Positions 35,713 through 44,499 of a stretch of DNA of 64,000 nucleotides are shown here, piece after piece (the stretch's first letter is position 1; each line of letters begins with the position of its first letter). Under the pieces are notes generated by a model. That model made no database searches. It saw nothing but the letters and a program-made list of their open reading frames with translations, and was not told the DNA's origin. Origin of the DNA: Bradyrhizobium sp. 149 (GTDB lineage Bacteria > Pseudomonadota > Alphaproteobacteria > Rhizobiales > Xanthobacteraceae); the NCBI RefSeq assembly GCF_023073915.1, contig NZ_JADPKK010000022.1, positions 682,001-746,000 of the forward strand, given 5' to 3'. The position numbers and the translations under genes were made by a program.

Positions 35713-36407
35713 TGGCGCCGATGCGATTCATGACGTGGAATGTGCATGGCACGTTCAGTCTCAATCCGAAGTTCGATCTGGAGGGTATCTGTTCCATCAT
35801 TCGCAAATGGGCCCCCGATGTCGTCGCGCTTCAGGAGGTGGATTCGCGATCGCGATCGGACGATCCGTTTGCGAAGCTGGCGAGTGTCGTCGGCGATCAC
35901 CGTGTTCACGCCAAGTCGATCGTCACGGCGGATGGCGCATACGGTCAGACGCTCCTGAGCCGCTTTCCATTCTCCGGCCCGCCCGAGATCGTCGACGTGT
36001 CGTATCGTGAACGGGAGCCGCGCAGAGCGATCGCGACGGGACTGCTGACGCCGGTTGGCGATGTGCGCGTGGTGGCCACGCATCTCGGCTTGAGTATCCA
36101 CGAGCGCTATGCGCAAGCTCAGGCGCTGGCGAGCCTGGTGAAACCTGGAAGGACCGTCGTCCTCGGGGATTTCAACGACTGGTTCTGGGTCAGATCGGTG
36201 CGGCGCGTGCTCGCGCAGGTCTGTCCAAACCGTACGCGGCTGCGAACCTTCCCGTCGCATTTACCCCTTCTGCGGCTTGACCGGATCTATGCAACGTCCG
36301 ACAGCCGGATCGGGAAGGTCTGGACCGACCAAGCGGCAAGGGCTTATTCAGACCATTTGCCCGTGATCGCAGACATCGAGATCTCCGGCCGGTCAAACCC
36401 ATCTTAA
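35712..36407 (+). CDS. Endonuclease/exonuclease/phosphatase (DNase I-like) family protein
   Basis: The 231-residue enzyme has the metal-dependent EEP fold. Asn10 (MTWNVHG), Glu42 (ALQEVDSR), the GDFNDWF block (about 155-161) and His in SDHLPV (about 218) form the active site. There is no obvious signal peptide. Family members cut nucleic acids, phospholipids or phosphoinositides. Translational coupling to the phospholipase D-VTT gene suggests a joint role in phospholipid turnover, by inference. Confidence 0.85.
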   Translation: MAPMRFMTWNVHGTFSLNPKFDLEGICSIIRKWAPDVVALQEVDSRSRSDDPFAKLASVVGDHRVHAKSIVTADGAYGQTLLSRFPFSGPPEIVDVSYREREPRRAIATGLLTPVGDVRVVATHLGLSIHERYAQAQALASLVKPGRTVVLGDFNDWFWVRSVRRVLAQVCPNRTRLRTFPSHLPLLRLDRIYATSDSRIGKVWTDQAARAYSDHLPVIADIEISGRSNPS

Positions 36408-36443
36408 GCGATAAAAAAGTTCTTTCTGCAGAAGCACTTCGCT

Positions 36444-36471
36444 ACTGTGCATGGGGTTGTTTTCGCGGTTA
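36444..36471 (+). repeat. Copy 1 of a 28-base dispersed repeat
   Basis: It matches the inverted sequence at 56015-56042 in 27 of 28 positions; the core reads tactgtgcatggggttg. It lies about 70 bases upstream of the next small gene. Confidence 0.8.
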
Positions 36472-36541
36472 TGCAGTCGGCCCACAGTGCCGCGCAGCGG
36501 GACCATGCGGAACTCTTTCCTCATTTCCGCGTTAATTGGCC

Positions 36542-36733
36542 ATGACGGAAGACATTTCCTACCGGCGCAAGCCCTTGACCCCCGAACAGCGGCAGGCGCG
36601 CGATGCGACACGCCGTATCGAAGCTGAAAAAGCCATGCGCGATCACGAAGCGGCGCAGAAGGCGTTTTATGCCAACAAGGAACGGCTGAGGGCCGAACGG
36701 TTGGCACGTGAACAGACGGAGGCGAAGGGCTGA
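36542..36733 (+). CDS. Small basic/acidic helical protein, 63 residues
   Basis: The product begins MTEDISYRRKPLTPEQRQAR and is a highly charged, probably fully helical protein with a Lys/Arg/Glu-rich second half (NKERLRAERLAREQTEAKG). No signal or membrane segment. The ATG at 36542 follows the 28-base repeat region. No function recognised. Confidence 0.62.
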   Translation: MTEDISYRRKPLTPEQRQARDATRRIEAEKAMRDHEAAQKAFYANKERLRAERLAREQTEAKG

Positions 36734-36782
36734 CCGAACGCGGTCGCCCCGTCCAAGATGGCTTCGCCCGGGAGCGGCCTCC

Positions 36783-37007
36783 TCAGTGCCGGTGAGGGAC
36801 GCGCGTCACGCTCAACGCCTGCTTCAGCGCCTGGACGGCACTTGCGAACGGTCTGCGCGGCGGTTGCGCCTCGATCGCTTCGGCTGCGACGCGACAATCG
36901 TCAGCGACCTTGAGCAACCCGCTTCGTGCGAGGTCCATGGTGGAGAGGGCTGCCTGCTCCAGGCAGACCCGTTCAAGTCGTCGAAACTCCCGCAGCTCTT
37001 TGTTCAT
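36783..37007 (-). CDS. Small hypothetical protein, 74 residues
   Basis: The product begins MNKELREFRRLERVCLEQAA, is helical, and ends LSVTRVPHRH. A GAGAG site precedes the ATG by about eight bases. It has two cysteines and no export signal. Function unknown. Confidence 0.55.
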   Translation of the reverse strand: MNKELREFRRLERVCLEQAALSTMDLARSGLLKVADDCRVAAEAIEAQPPRRPFASAVQALKQALSVTRVPHRH

Positions 37008-37269
37008 GCGTCAGCTCTCGATGTCCCCGGGCCATGCGGCGCTGAGTCTGCTTAAGGAATGGTAAACATCCCTGCCTAGCCGGGCGGGCTGGCGTGGAGC
37101 TGGTGTGCGCAGTGAATGTGTGCCCGGTCTGCGGAGCAGCCACGCGCGGGCTTGACGGCGTTTGCCTTCCGCCGGAAGCTTCAAATGATCCTGAACCGAC
37201 GTGAACCACGGAGACGTTCGCTTCCAGCCTGTCCGATCCCGATCAGCGAAAGCGAGAATGGAGCTGACC

Positions 37270-37587
37270 ATGACCACGTTCGACAAGCGCGAGCAGGGCT
37301 TTGAGGCCAAATTCGTCCACGACGAGGAGCTCATGTTCAAGGCCGCGGCTCGGTCCAACAAGCTGCTCGGGCTATGGGCCGCAAGCCAGCTCGGCTTCAG
37401 CGGCGATGCCGCGGCCAGCTACGCGACGGCCTTGGTGACGGATCATCTGGTGAACCAGACGATGGACGAGATCCTGGACAAGGTGTCAGGCGATCTTGCC
37501 GCCAGCGGCGTCGCGCGCGAACAGGTCGCGGCCAAGCTTCAGGAATGCTTGCACCAGGCGTTGCAGCAACTCGAAGCGGACAAGTGA
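37270..37587 (+). CDS. DUF1476 protein, F1-ATPase zeta-subunit family
   Basis: The 105-residue helical protein begins MTTFDKREQGFEAKF, followed by HDEELMFKAAARSNKLLGLW, the hallmark of DUF1476. In Paracoccus denitrificans the member of this family is the zeta subunit that inhibits F1-ATPase by inserting its N-terminus. GGAG lies six bases before the ATG, which decides this start over one 12 bases upstream. The C-terminal half diverges from what I recall of typical zeta sequences, so it may be a paralogue with another role. Confidence 0.82.
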   Translation: MTTFDKREQGFEAKFVHDEELMFKAAARSNKLLGLWAASQLGFSGDAAASYATALVTDHLVNQTMDEILDKVSGDLAASGVAREQVAAKLQECLHQALQQLEADK

Positions 37588-37608
37588 AAGAAAGCCGGCC
37601 CTCGAGCC

Positions 37609-38180
37609 TTACTCCGCGTGCTTGCGCGCCCCGGAGTCGCTCAGTCTGTCGACGTAGCAATGCCGATCGCCGAGACGACGAAGGTGAGGTGGATCAGCAC
37701 CTGCCACATCACACCGGTCTCGGTGAAGCCGGCGCGGTTCGAGCCGAGATTGCCCGCCTCGATGAAGGTGCGCAGCAGCGCGATCGAGGAGATGCCGATG
37801 ATGGCCATCGCGAGCTTGATCTTCAGGACGCTCGCGTTGACGTGGCCGAGCCATTCCGGCTCATCGGGGTGGCCCTGGAGCTCGAGCCGCGAGACGAACG
37901 TCTCGTAGCCGCCGACGATCACCATCACGAGCAGATTGGAGATCATCACGACGTCGATCAGTGCCAGCACGCTCATCATGATCTGCTGCTCGGTGAGGTC
38001 GAGGGCGTGCCAGGAGAGATGCTAGAGCTCCTTGAGAAACAGCGCGATGTAGACGCATTGCGCCACGATCAGCCCGAAATAGAGCGGCAGTTGCAGCCAG
38101 CGCGAGCCGAAGATGACCATTGGGATCAACCCCAGACGCGGCAAGGGCAGGCGGGTTTCGGGTCCAGGCTCAACCGACAT
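37609..38180 (-). pseudogene. Broken UPF0114 (YqhA/TIGR00645) membrane protein gene
   Basis: Reading from ATG 38180, the frame encodes a membrane protein of the YqhA family: VIFGSRWLQLPLYFGLIVAQ, then SVLALIDVVMISNLLVMVIV and GGYETFVSRL. An in-frame TAG at 38022-38024 interrupts it after FLKEL. Near 37655 the frame shifts by one base: the frame in use ends at STD, whereas the next frame continues YVDRLSDSGARKHAE, the expected C-terminus, to the stop at 37609. Restarting at 37979 would give only the later part. The nonsense codon plus a one-base deletion suggest decay; sequencing error cannot be excluded. Confidence 0.85.
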
Positions 38181-38315
38181 TCAGGCAGTATCCTCGGATC
38201 GAGATCATCTCGCTTGCATGTAACCCGACAAGATGGCCTGCGGAAGTCGCGAGGCGCCTGTCGCCTTCGGAGGACCCTGCCGTTTCGTGCTACCGTGCCG
38301 AGTGGCCATCGTGCG

Positions 38316-38642
38316 ATGGCCAGGATCGGGAGGCGGGTGGTGTCTTGCGGAGTATCTTGGAGCAGCTTCGGCAGATGGCCCGGCGCGGTCGCGCTCGCGG
38401 CTGCGATCCTGATCGGTTGCAGCGCTGCTGAGGTATCGGCCACGCCGCTGACGCCGTTTCGCTACGAGGCGCAGGCGCAGCGTCATTGCCCGCACGACCG
38501 GGTCGTCTGGCTCGATTTCAGCAAAGGCGTCTACTACGGCAAAGGCCAGAAGCGGTACGGCCAAGGTTTTGACGGCAGCTTCGTCTGCCTGAGCGAAGCC
38601 CGTGACAGCCTCTATTGGCGCTCGCTGTTTGGACTGCGCTGA
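38316..38642 (+). CDS. Small putative lipoprotein, 108 residues
   Basis: A hydrophobic stretch GAVALAAAILIGC ends in the lipobox Leu-Ile-Gly-Cys, so the protein is probably a lipoprotein. The mature part, PLTPFRYEAQAQRHCPHDRV, then VVWLDFSKGVYYGKGQKRYG and FVCLSEARDSLYWRSLFGLR, has two further cysteines. This type is frequent in Bradyrhizobium-like genomes. Start assigned to ATG 38316; other starts are possible. Function unknown. Confidence 0.68.
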   Translation: MARIGRRVVSCGVSWSSFGRWPGAVALAAAILIGCSAAEVSATPLTPFRYEAQAQRHCPHDRVVWLDFSKGVYYGKGQKRYGQGFDGSFVCLSEARDSLYWRSLFGLR

Positions 38643-38730
38643 GCGTATTTCTCCGGAGTGCGGGTTGCAAACAAATCGCGCGCTGCACCGCGGCGTGGCT
38701 GTCGCTGGAAACAGGAAAGTGCCGGGGTGC

Positions 38731-38829
38731 TCAGGCGAAGGCCAATGCCACGAGGCTCGAGCACAGCAGGACCAAACCGCCGGCGGTCAATGCCAGGAAG
38801 CCATCGGATACGAGGTCATGATTGCGCAT
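38731..38829 (-). CDS. Tiny membrane protein, 32 residues
   Basis: The ORF begins MRNHDLVSDGFLALTAGGLV and continues as one hydrophobic helix to the stop. AGGTG lies 6 bases before the ATG. Function unknown. Confidence 0.5.
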   Translation of the reverse strand: MRNHDLVSDGFLALTAGGLVLLCSSLVALAFA

Positions 38830-38931
38830 GGGACACCTGTCGCTCTCGTCTTCGATGCTCGATCGGACCGATTAAAATTGTCCGAACGCGCCGTCTTGAA
38901 AGAGGTGATGCTTGCTGCCCGCGCGAGTGCT

Positions 38932-39021
38932 TCAGGCCCTCGTGCGGTAACCTTCAAACGCATGGGCCAGGAAGATCCCCGCGCTTACCAAACCCATCAG
39001 TGCCGAAACCGTCTCGATCAT
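38932..39021 (-). CDS. Tiny membrane protein, 29 residues
   Basis: The ORF begins MIETVSALMGLVSAGIFLAH and ends AFEGYRTRA, giving one hydrophobic helix with a charged cytoplasmic tail. A GGAATGAG site precedes the ATG. It is the second tiny membrane protein on this strand within 300 bases. Confidence 0.48.
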   Translation of the reverse strand: MIETVSALMGLVSAGIFLAHAFEGYRTRA

Positions 39022-39376
39022 CGTCTCATTCCATTCCGCCTTGCACGCGAGAAAACGCGGGCGGCCTTGCACAGTCAAAAGAATTCCAGTGAGCGGTCCG
39101 ACAATGGGGGTGGAGTGAGGATTTGGCGCAACAGAATGTCCGGCCGTGGCACAGAGCAGGGCGCTCGCGCCCCGTAGTTCAACGGGGAGAAGCAAACGCC
39201 CCGTTTACCATCCCGGCGTGATGGCTGTGGGCTCCCCATTTCCGCCGTGTTCGGGTTGCGTTATCGTGACCACTTCCGACGCGGTGGTGGGCCGCCTCGG
39301 AGCAAAGGACCGGACAGCGCTTCCCCGTAGCCAAAGCGGGTTGGGTACGCCGCCGGCGAAATGGTATTTGGGGCGA
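39022..39376. other. Non-coding stretch upstream of rlpA
   Basis: About 355 bases without a gene that I can support. It contains a 7-bp hairpin (39181-39187 with 39199-39205). The rlpA promoter should lie here. Confidence 0.45.
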
Positions 39377-40294
39377 ATGGGGATCCGACGGTCAGATTCG
39401 GTTTTGCGGGTCGCGCGCGGTGTTGCGACGGCCGCAACCTGCCTTGCGCTCGCCAATTGCGCCTCCTCCAACAAATTCGCCAGCCGCATCGATCCGAAAT
39501 ACGGCGTGTCTTCGAGCCCCCGGGTCGTGGCTTTGGGTGATCCCGTCCCGAAGGGCGGCGGCGCCTACCGCGTCGGCAAGCCCTATGTGGTGGGCGGCCG
39601 GACCTATGTGCCCGAAGAGGACGTCAACTACCGTGCCGAGGGCATGGCGTCCTGGTATGGCGACGATTTCCACGGTCGCCTGACTGCCAATGGCGAGGTG
39701 TTCGACATGGGCTCGCTGACCGCGGCCCATCCGACCCTGCCGATGCCGTCCTATGCGCGGGTGACCAACGTATCGAACGGCAAGTCGCTGATCGTGCGCG
39801 TCAATGACCGCGGGCCCTATCACGGCAACCGGCTCATCGATGTCTCGAACAAAGCCGCCGAACTGCTTGACTTCAAAGGTAATGGGGTCGCCAAGGTCCG
39901 TGTCGAATATGTCGGCCGGGCGCCGCTGGAAGGCTCCGATGACCGCCAGCTGATGGCCACCTTGCGGACCGGGATCCCGGCGCCGTCACCCTCGATGGTC
40001 CGGGTCGCCTCGGCGAGGCCCTTCGTGCCGGAGCTGCCGTCGTCGAACCGCGGCGCCATTCGCGGCGAGGTTCCGACGCCGGAGGGGCGACCCTACAATC
40101 TCGGCAACACCTCCGGCGACATGGCTTCGCTCAACGCGACCTCGGAAATGTCGGCCTCGAGCCGCAGCCGGGGCCGGGTGCTCCAGAACGCGCGCGCCGT
40201 GTCCTATGACGAGGACGGCCGCTACGCGACCGAGAGCGCCTCGGACGGGGCTGCCGAGGCCCGCGGGATCCTGAGCGGCCGCGGCCTGTACTAG
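39377..40294 (+). CDS. rlpA: RlpA-family septal ring lytic transglycosylase-like lipoprotein
   Basis: RlpA proteins act on peptidoglycan lacking stem peptides at the division septum. After a hydrophobic leader ending ALANC (lipobox, Cys about 28) comes the double-psi beta-barrel: MASWYGDDFHGRLTANGEVF, then VRVNDRGPYHGNRLIDVS, about residues 88-180. The C-terminal 120 residues are low complexity, with no SPOR domain visible. Start ATG 39377. Its last codon shares a CTAG with the stop of the convergent hydrolase. It heads the envelope and replication cluster rlpA-dacC-tmk-holB. Confidence 0.88.
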   Translation: MGIRRSDSVLRVARGVATAATCLALANCASSNKFASRIDPKYGVSSSPRVVALGDPVPKGGGAYRVGKPYVVGGRTYVPEEDVNYRAEGMASWYGDDFHGRLTANGEVFDMGSLTAAHPTLPMPSYARVTNVSNGKSLIVRVNDRGPYHGNRLIDVSNKAAELLDFKGNGVAKVRVEYVGRAPLEGSDDRQLMATLRTGIPAPSPSMVRVASARPFVPELPSSNRGAIRGEVPTPEGRPYNLGNTSGDMASLNATSEMSASSRSRGRVLQNARAVSYDEDGRYATESASDGAAEARGILSGRGLY

Positions 40295-41244
40295 ACCGCG
40301 CTTTCCTTCAAGAACCTGACCAACGCCGCATTCACCTCGTCGGGCCGCTCCTGCTGTACCCAATGGCCGGCGCCTTCGATGATCAGCTTTCGCGTCAGAT
40401 TGGGCAGCACGCGTTCGAGCTCGTTGACGCGCTTGGCCCCGATCAGGCCGGTGATGACGGCGTCTTTCGAACCGGCGATGAAAAGCGAGGGCTGGTGGAT
40501 TTGAGCATCCTGCCAGGGCGCCGTCAGTTCCCAATTTCGATCGAGGTTGCGATACCAGTTCAGCCCGCCCCGAAAACCGGACTTGCGGAAGGCTTCGGTG
40601 AAAAAGGCGAGGTCCGCCTCGCTGAGCCAGTCCGGCAACGGCTCCTCGGCTGACGCATGGCCGAGAAAGCCCTTGCCCTCCGGCACGAACATGGCCGCTG
40701 AGGGATCGGCAAGTCCGCGCCCGCCGAGCACGATGCGCATGGTGCGCGCGACGTCATGTTCGAACTCGGCCTCGGCGACGCCGGGTGCCTGGAAATACTG
40801 CCAGTAGAAATTGGTGATGCCGCCCTGGCGCAGAAGGTCGAGCGGCTTGCCGCGACCGCGGAACGGCGGCGGCACGCTCAGGCCGGCGACCGCCGTGAAG
40901 ATGTCGGGCCGGAACAGCGCCGCGTGCCAGGCCACCGGTGCACCCCAGTCGTGGCCGACCACCATCGCCTTGGTCTCGCCGAGTGCCTGCACGAGGCCGA
41001 CGACGTCGCCGACCGTGTCGAAGATCGAATAGGCTGTCGCGTCGGGCGGCGCCGAGCTTTGGCCATAGCCGCGCATGTCGGGGGCGATAACGCGAAACCC
41101 GGCCTCCGCCAGCGCCGGGATCTGGTGGCGCCAGGAGTAGGAGAGTTCCGGCCAGCCATGGCACAGCACCACCAGCGGACCCTGACCGGCTTCGCGGATG
41201 AACAGGTCGATCCCGTTGGCCTTGATCACGCGGGTGGAGGACAT
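40291..41244 (-). CDS. Alpha/beta hydrolase, epoxide hydrolase type
   Basis: The 317-residue enzyme has the epoxide hydrolase pattern. The oxyanion motif HGWP is at about 29-32, the nucleophile is Asp99 in GHDWGA, and His is in GAGHWVQQE (about 295). An Asp nucleophile separates it from esterases. Epoxide hydrolases convert epoxides to diols; fluoroacetate and haloalkane dehalogenases share the fold, so the substrate is not fixed. It is convergent with rlpA and divergent from the carboxypeptidase gene. Confidence 0.85.
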   Translation of the reverse strand: MSSTRVIKANGIDLFIREAGQGPLVVLCHGWPELSYSWRHQIPALAEAGFRVIAPDMRGYGQSSAPPDATAYSIFDTVGDVVGLVQALGETKAMVVGHDWGAPVAWHAALFRPDIFTAVAGLSVPPPFRGRGKPLDLLRQGGITNFYWQYFQAPGVAEAEFEHDVARTMRIVLGGRGLADPSAAMFVPEGKGFLGHASAEEPLPDWLSEADLAFFTEAFRKSGFRGGLNWYRNLDRNWELTAPWQDAQIHQPSLFIAGSKDAVITGLIGAKRVNELERVLPNLTRKLIIEGAGHWVQQERPDEVNAALVRFLKESAV

Positions 41245-41395
41245 CGCTTTTCCGCCTTGTTTCAGAGGTTTGGTCAGAAAATCTGAGGTGCCACGATAGG
41301 GGCGCGACGAGAATCGTGCAATCTCGGGACGAGCGGCCACCTCATGTTGTTCGCACCGGTCCCAACTGTTAGAACGCCGCTCTCAGGGCTTGGCC

Positions 41396-42658
41396 ATGGC
41401 ATTTCGTCTTTCTTCGTTCGGTCTTACCCGGTTCACCGCCGGAGCGGTGGCGCGCGGACTGATCGCGACGGCTCTGGTCGCGGGCATTGGCTGGGGCGGG
41501 GCGCTCTACGCCGCCAACCAGAGCGTCCAGGGCGCCAAGAAAGCAGATGATTCCGGCTTCGACGGCGACGCCCCGACCGCGATCCTGATCGAAGCCTCCA
41601 GCGGCAGCGTGCTGTTCGAGAAGAACGCCGACGAGCTGCGCGCCCCGTCCAGCATGATGAAGTTGATGACAGCGGAGGTCGTCTTCAATGCCATCAAGAA
41701 GGGCGATATCAAGCTGACTGACGAATACCGGATCAGTGAGAATGCCTGGCGCAGGGGCGGCGCCCCCTCCGGTGGCTCGACCATGTTCGCCGCGATCAAC
41801 AGCAAGGTCTCGGTCGACGATCTCCTGCATGGGGCGATCATCCAGAGCGGCAACGACGCCTGCATTGCGCTCGCCGAAGCCATGGCGGGCAACGAGCGGA
41901 TTTTCGCCGCCGACTTCATGACCAAGCGCGCCCGCGAGCTTGGCCTGACGAAGTCGACCTTCGGCAATTCCAACGGCTTGCCCGACCCCGCCAACAAGAT
42001 GACGGTGCGCGAGCTCGGCATGCTCGCCCGCCACATCATTCTCGACTTCCCCGAATTCTACAAACTGTTCGGCGAGAAGGAATACACCTGGAACAAGATC
42101 CGCCAACCCAACCGCAATCCGCTGCTCAATTCGATGGAAGGTGCCGACGGTCTGAAGACCGGCTACACCAAGGAAGGCGGCTACGGCATGGTCGGCTCGG
42201 CGGTGCAGAACGGCACGCGGCTGATCGTCGTCGTCAACGGACTGGAAGATCCCGAGGATCGCGCCACGGAAGCCAAGAAAATGCTGGAATGGGGCTTTCG
42301 CAACTTCGAGACCCGCACGTTGATCGCAGCCGATCAGCCCGTCGGCTACGCCAAGGTGTTCGGCGGCGAGAGCCGCTCGGTGAAGCTGGTCGCCAAGACG
42401 CCCGTGAAGGTGATGGTGCACAAGAACGGCAGCGACAAGCTGATCGCGCGCGTCGTCTATAGCGGTCCGGTGCGCGCCCCGGTCGAGGCCGGCCAGAAGG
42501 TCGGGCTGGTCAGGGTCTGGCGCAGCGGCAACATCGCAGTGGAGACGCCGGTCTATGCCGCTGACGCGATCGGCACCGGCTCGACCGTGCGCCGTGCAAT
42601 CGACGGCGCCAGCGAGCTGGTGATCGGCATGTTCCGCGCGGGCGCCGAGAAGCTCTGA
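41396..42658 (+). CDS. D-alanyl-D-alanine carboxypeptidase (PBP5/6, DacC type)
   Basis: A low-molecular-weight penicillin-binding protein that trims the terminal D-Ala from peptidoglycan stem peptides in the periplasm. The N-terminal signal or anchor segment is residues about 15-41. Active-site motifs are S86-M-M-K89 (APSSMMKL), SGN (IIQSGNDAC, about 151) and KTG (GLKTGYTKEG, about 257). A C-terminal beta domain (about 310-400) ends with a helix (ELVIGMFRAGAEKL) that could attach to the membrane. tmk begins two bases after its stop, so they are co-transcribed. Confidence 0.93.
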   Translation: MAFRLSSFGLTRFTAGAVARGLIATALVAGIGWGGALYAANQSVQGAKKADDSGFDGDAPTAILIEASSGSVLFEKNADELRAPSSMMKLMTAEVVFNAIKKGDIKLTDEYRISENAWRRGGAPSGGSTMFAAINSKVSVDDLLHGAIIQSGNDACIALAEAMAGNERIFAADFMTKRARELGLTKSTFGNSNGLPDPANKMTVRELGMLARHIILDFPEFYKLFGEKEYTWNKIRQPNRNPLLNSMEGADGLKTGYTKEGGYGMVGSAVQNGTRLIVVVNGLEDPEDRATEAKKMLEWGFRNFETRTLIAADQPVGYAKVFGGESRSVKLVAKTPVKVMVHKNGSDKLIARVVYSGPVRAPVEAGQKVGLVRVWRSGNIAVETPVYAADAIGTGSTVRRAIDGASELVIGMFRAGAEKL

Positions 42659-42660
42659 TC

Positions 42661-43347
42661 ATGAGTGAAAGCGCGGTAAAGTGGCCGTCTGGACGCGGAC
42701 GCTTCGTCACCTTTGAAGGCGGCGAGGGGACTGGCAAGTCGACCCAGATCAAGAAGCTCGCCGACCGTCTCAAGGCGGCAAGGATGCGCATCCTCGTCAC
42801 GCGCGAGCCGGGCGGCTCGCCGGGCGCCGAGATCATGCGGCATCTGGTGCTGTCAGGCATGGGCAAGCTGCTGGGACCCGAGGCCGAGACGCTGCTGTTC
42901 GCGGCCGCGCGCGACGACCATGTCCGCACCGTGATCCAGCCCGCGCTCAATCAGGGCACCTGGGTGCTGTGCGACCGCTTCGCCGATTCGACGCGGGCCT
43001 ATCAGGGCAGCCTCGGCCGCGTGCCGGCCGCGCTGATCAACGCGATGCAGCGGGTCACGATCGGCGATCTCAAGCCGGACCTCACCATCATCCTCGACCT
43101 GCCTGTCGAGATCGGTTTGCAGCGCGCGGCCGCACGCCGCGGCAGCGGCACGCCAGACAGGTTCGAAGCCGAGAAGCTCGGTTTCCATCAGGGTCTGCGC
43201 GAAGCCTATCGCAAGATCGCGGCGGACGATCCCGCACGTTGCGTGCTGATCGACGCTAATTCCGATCCCGACACGGTCGCCGGACGCGTCTGGACCGCGC
43301 TGCGCGATCGCCTCCTTCCGACGCCGGCATCGGTGGTGTCCTTATGA
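42661..43347 (+). CDS. tmk: Thymidylate kinase
   Basis: The enzyme phosphorylates dTMP to dTDP with ATP. The 228-residue product has the P-loop FEGGEGTGKST (about 17-27), the DRFADST motif and a LID region (RAAARRGSGTPDRFE). The length is standard with a short C-terminal extension. It overlaps holB by four bases (ATGA), an arrangement usual in bacteria where tmk and holB are neighbours. Confidence 0.96.
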   Translation: MSESAVKWPSGRGRFVTFEGGEGTGKSTQIKKLADRLKAARMRILVTREPGGSPGAEIMRHLVLSGMGKLLGPEAETLLFAAARDDHVRTVIQPALNQGTWVLCDRFADSTRAYQGSLGRVPAALINAMQRVTIGDLKPDLTIILDLPVEIGLQRAAARRGSGTPDRFEAEKLGFHQGLREAYRKIAADDPARCVLIDANSDPDTVAGRVWTALRDRLLPTPASVVSL

Positions 43348-44390
43348 GCCCGCGTCAGACCGAGCGCGAAACCGCCATTCCTCATCCGCGCGAGACGAGC
43401 CTTCTGTTCGGCCATCGCGAGGCCGAGACCGCGCTGCTTGCCGCCTATCGCAGCGGACGCATCCCGCATGCCTGGCTGATCGGCGGGCCGCAAGGCATCG
43501 GCAAGGCCACGCTGGCGTATCGGATGGCGCGCTTCGTGCTCGCTCACAGCCAGCCGCTGGCGCCTTCCGTGCAGCGCGCCGAAGACCTCGCAATCAATTC
43601 GGACCATGCCGTGGCGCGGCAGGTTGCGGCCAGCTCGCATGGCGGCCTGCTGACGCTGGAGCGCACCGCGAATGACCGCGGCGTGATGCGCACCGTGATT
43701 ACCGTGGACGAGACGCGCGAGACGATTGGCTTCTTCGGCTCGACTGCAGCGGCCGAAGGCTGGCGCGTCTGCATCGTCGACACAGTCGACGAGCTCAATC
43801 CGAACGCAGCCAACGCGCTGCTGAAGATTCTCGAGGAACCGCCGCAGCAATCGCTGTTCTTGTTGGTGAGCCACGCGCCCGCACGCGTGCTCGCCACGAT
43901 CCAGTCGCGCTGCCGCAAGCTGCGCCTGCGCGCGCTCGCGACCGACGACGTGATCGGTGCAGCCGCCGCAACCTCCGATCTCAACCCGAACGATCCGGCG
44001 TTGCGCGAGGCGGCGGAGGCCTCCGAGGGCAGCGTCGCGCGGACACTGACGCTGCTCGGCGGCGACGCCCTGAAGCTCCAGCAACGCACGGCCGCACTGC
44101 TCGCGCGACTGCCGCAGGTCGATCCGCGCGAATTGCACACGCTCGGCGAGTCACTTGGCACCAGTGACCGCGTTGCGCTTGCCGCCTTCATCGACGGCAT
44201 CGATCGCTGGATCGCGGAACGCCTGCACGCCGACGAGGCCAATGCCAACCAAAACCTGCCGCGCCTTGCGCGCCTAGCTGAGGTATGGGAAAAGATCGTC
44301 CGCGCCGCGCGCGATACCGAAATCTACAATCTGGAGCGAAAGCCCTTGGTTTTCTCGGTGTTCGGCTGGCTGGCGGACGCAACGCGCTAG
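43344..44390 (+). CDS. holB: DNA polymerase III subunit delta prime
   Basis: The protein is the clamp-loader subunit of the replicative polymerase. The 348-residue product has the AAA+ Walker A-like GGPQGIGKATLAYRMA (about 45-60) and a conserved NAANALLKILEEPP (about 154-167) typical of delta prime. Coupled to tmk upstream; a dispersed palindrome begins at its stop codon and separates it from metG. Confidence 0.93.
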   Translation: MSPRQTERETAIPHPRETSLLFGHREAETALLAAYRSGRIPHAWLIGGPQGIGKATLAYRMARFVLAHSQPLAPSVQRAEDLAINSDHAVARQVAASSHGGLLTLERTANDRGVMRTVITVDETRETIGFFGSTAAAEGWRVCIVDTVDELNPNAANALLKILEEPPQQSLFLLVSHAPARVLATIQSRCRKLRLRALATDDVIGAAAATSDLNPNDPALREAAEASEGSVARTLTLLGGDALKLQQRTAALLARLPQVDPRELHTLGESLGTSDRVALAAFIDGIDRWIAERLHADEANANQNLPRLARLAEVWEKIVRAARDTEIYNLERKPLVFSVFGWLADATR

Positions 44391-44438
44391 AGCATGATCC
44401 GGAAAAGTGTCCAGCGGTTTTCCGATGGGATCATGCTC
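44390..44438. repeat. Rhizobial-type dispersed palindrome
   Basis: The perfect 11-base arms GAGCATGATCC (44390-44400) and GGATCATGCTC (44428-44438) enclose an internal GGAAAA/TTTTCC pair. I recognise this form as a common intergenic palindrome of Rhizobiales. It can fold into a long hairpin between holB and metG. Confidence 0.8.
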
Positions 44439-44499
44439 AAGACAATAAACTAACGCAGGTTCGTTTCCAAATTTCGAGAAGCCGGTAAAGGAATTTGTC

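Noticed and set aside
39160..39210. tRNA-like sequence with GTAGTTCAACGGGGAGAA
   Set aside because: It cannot fold into a cloverleaf; only a 7-bp hairpin is present.
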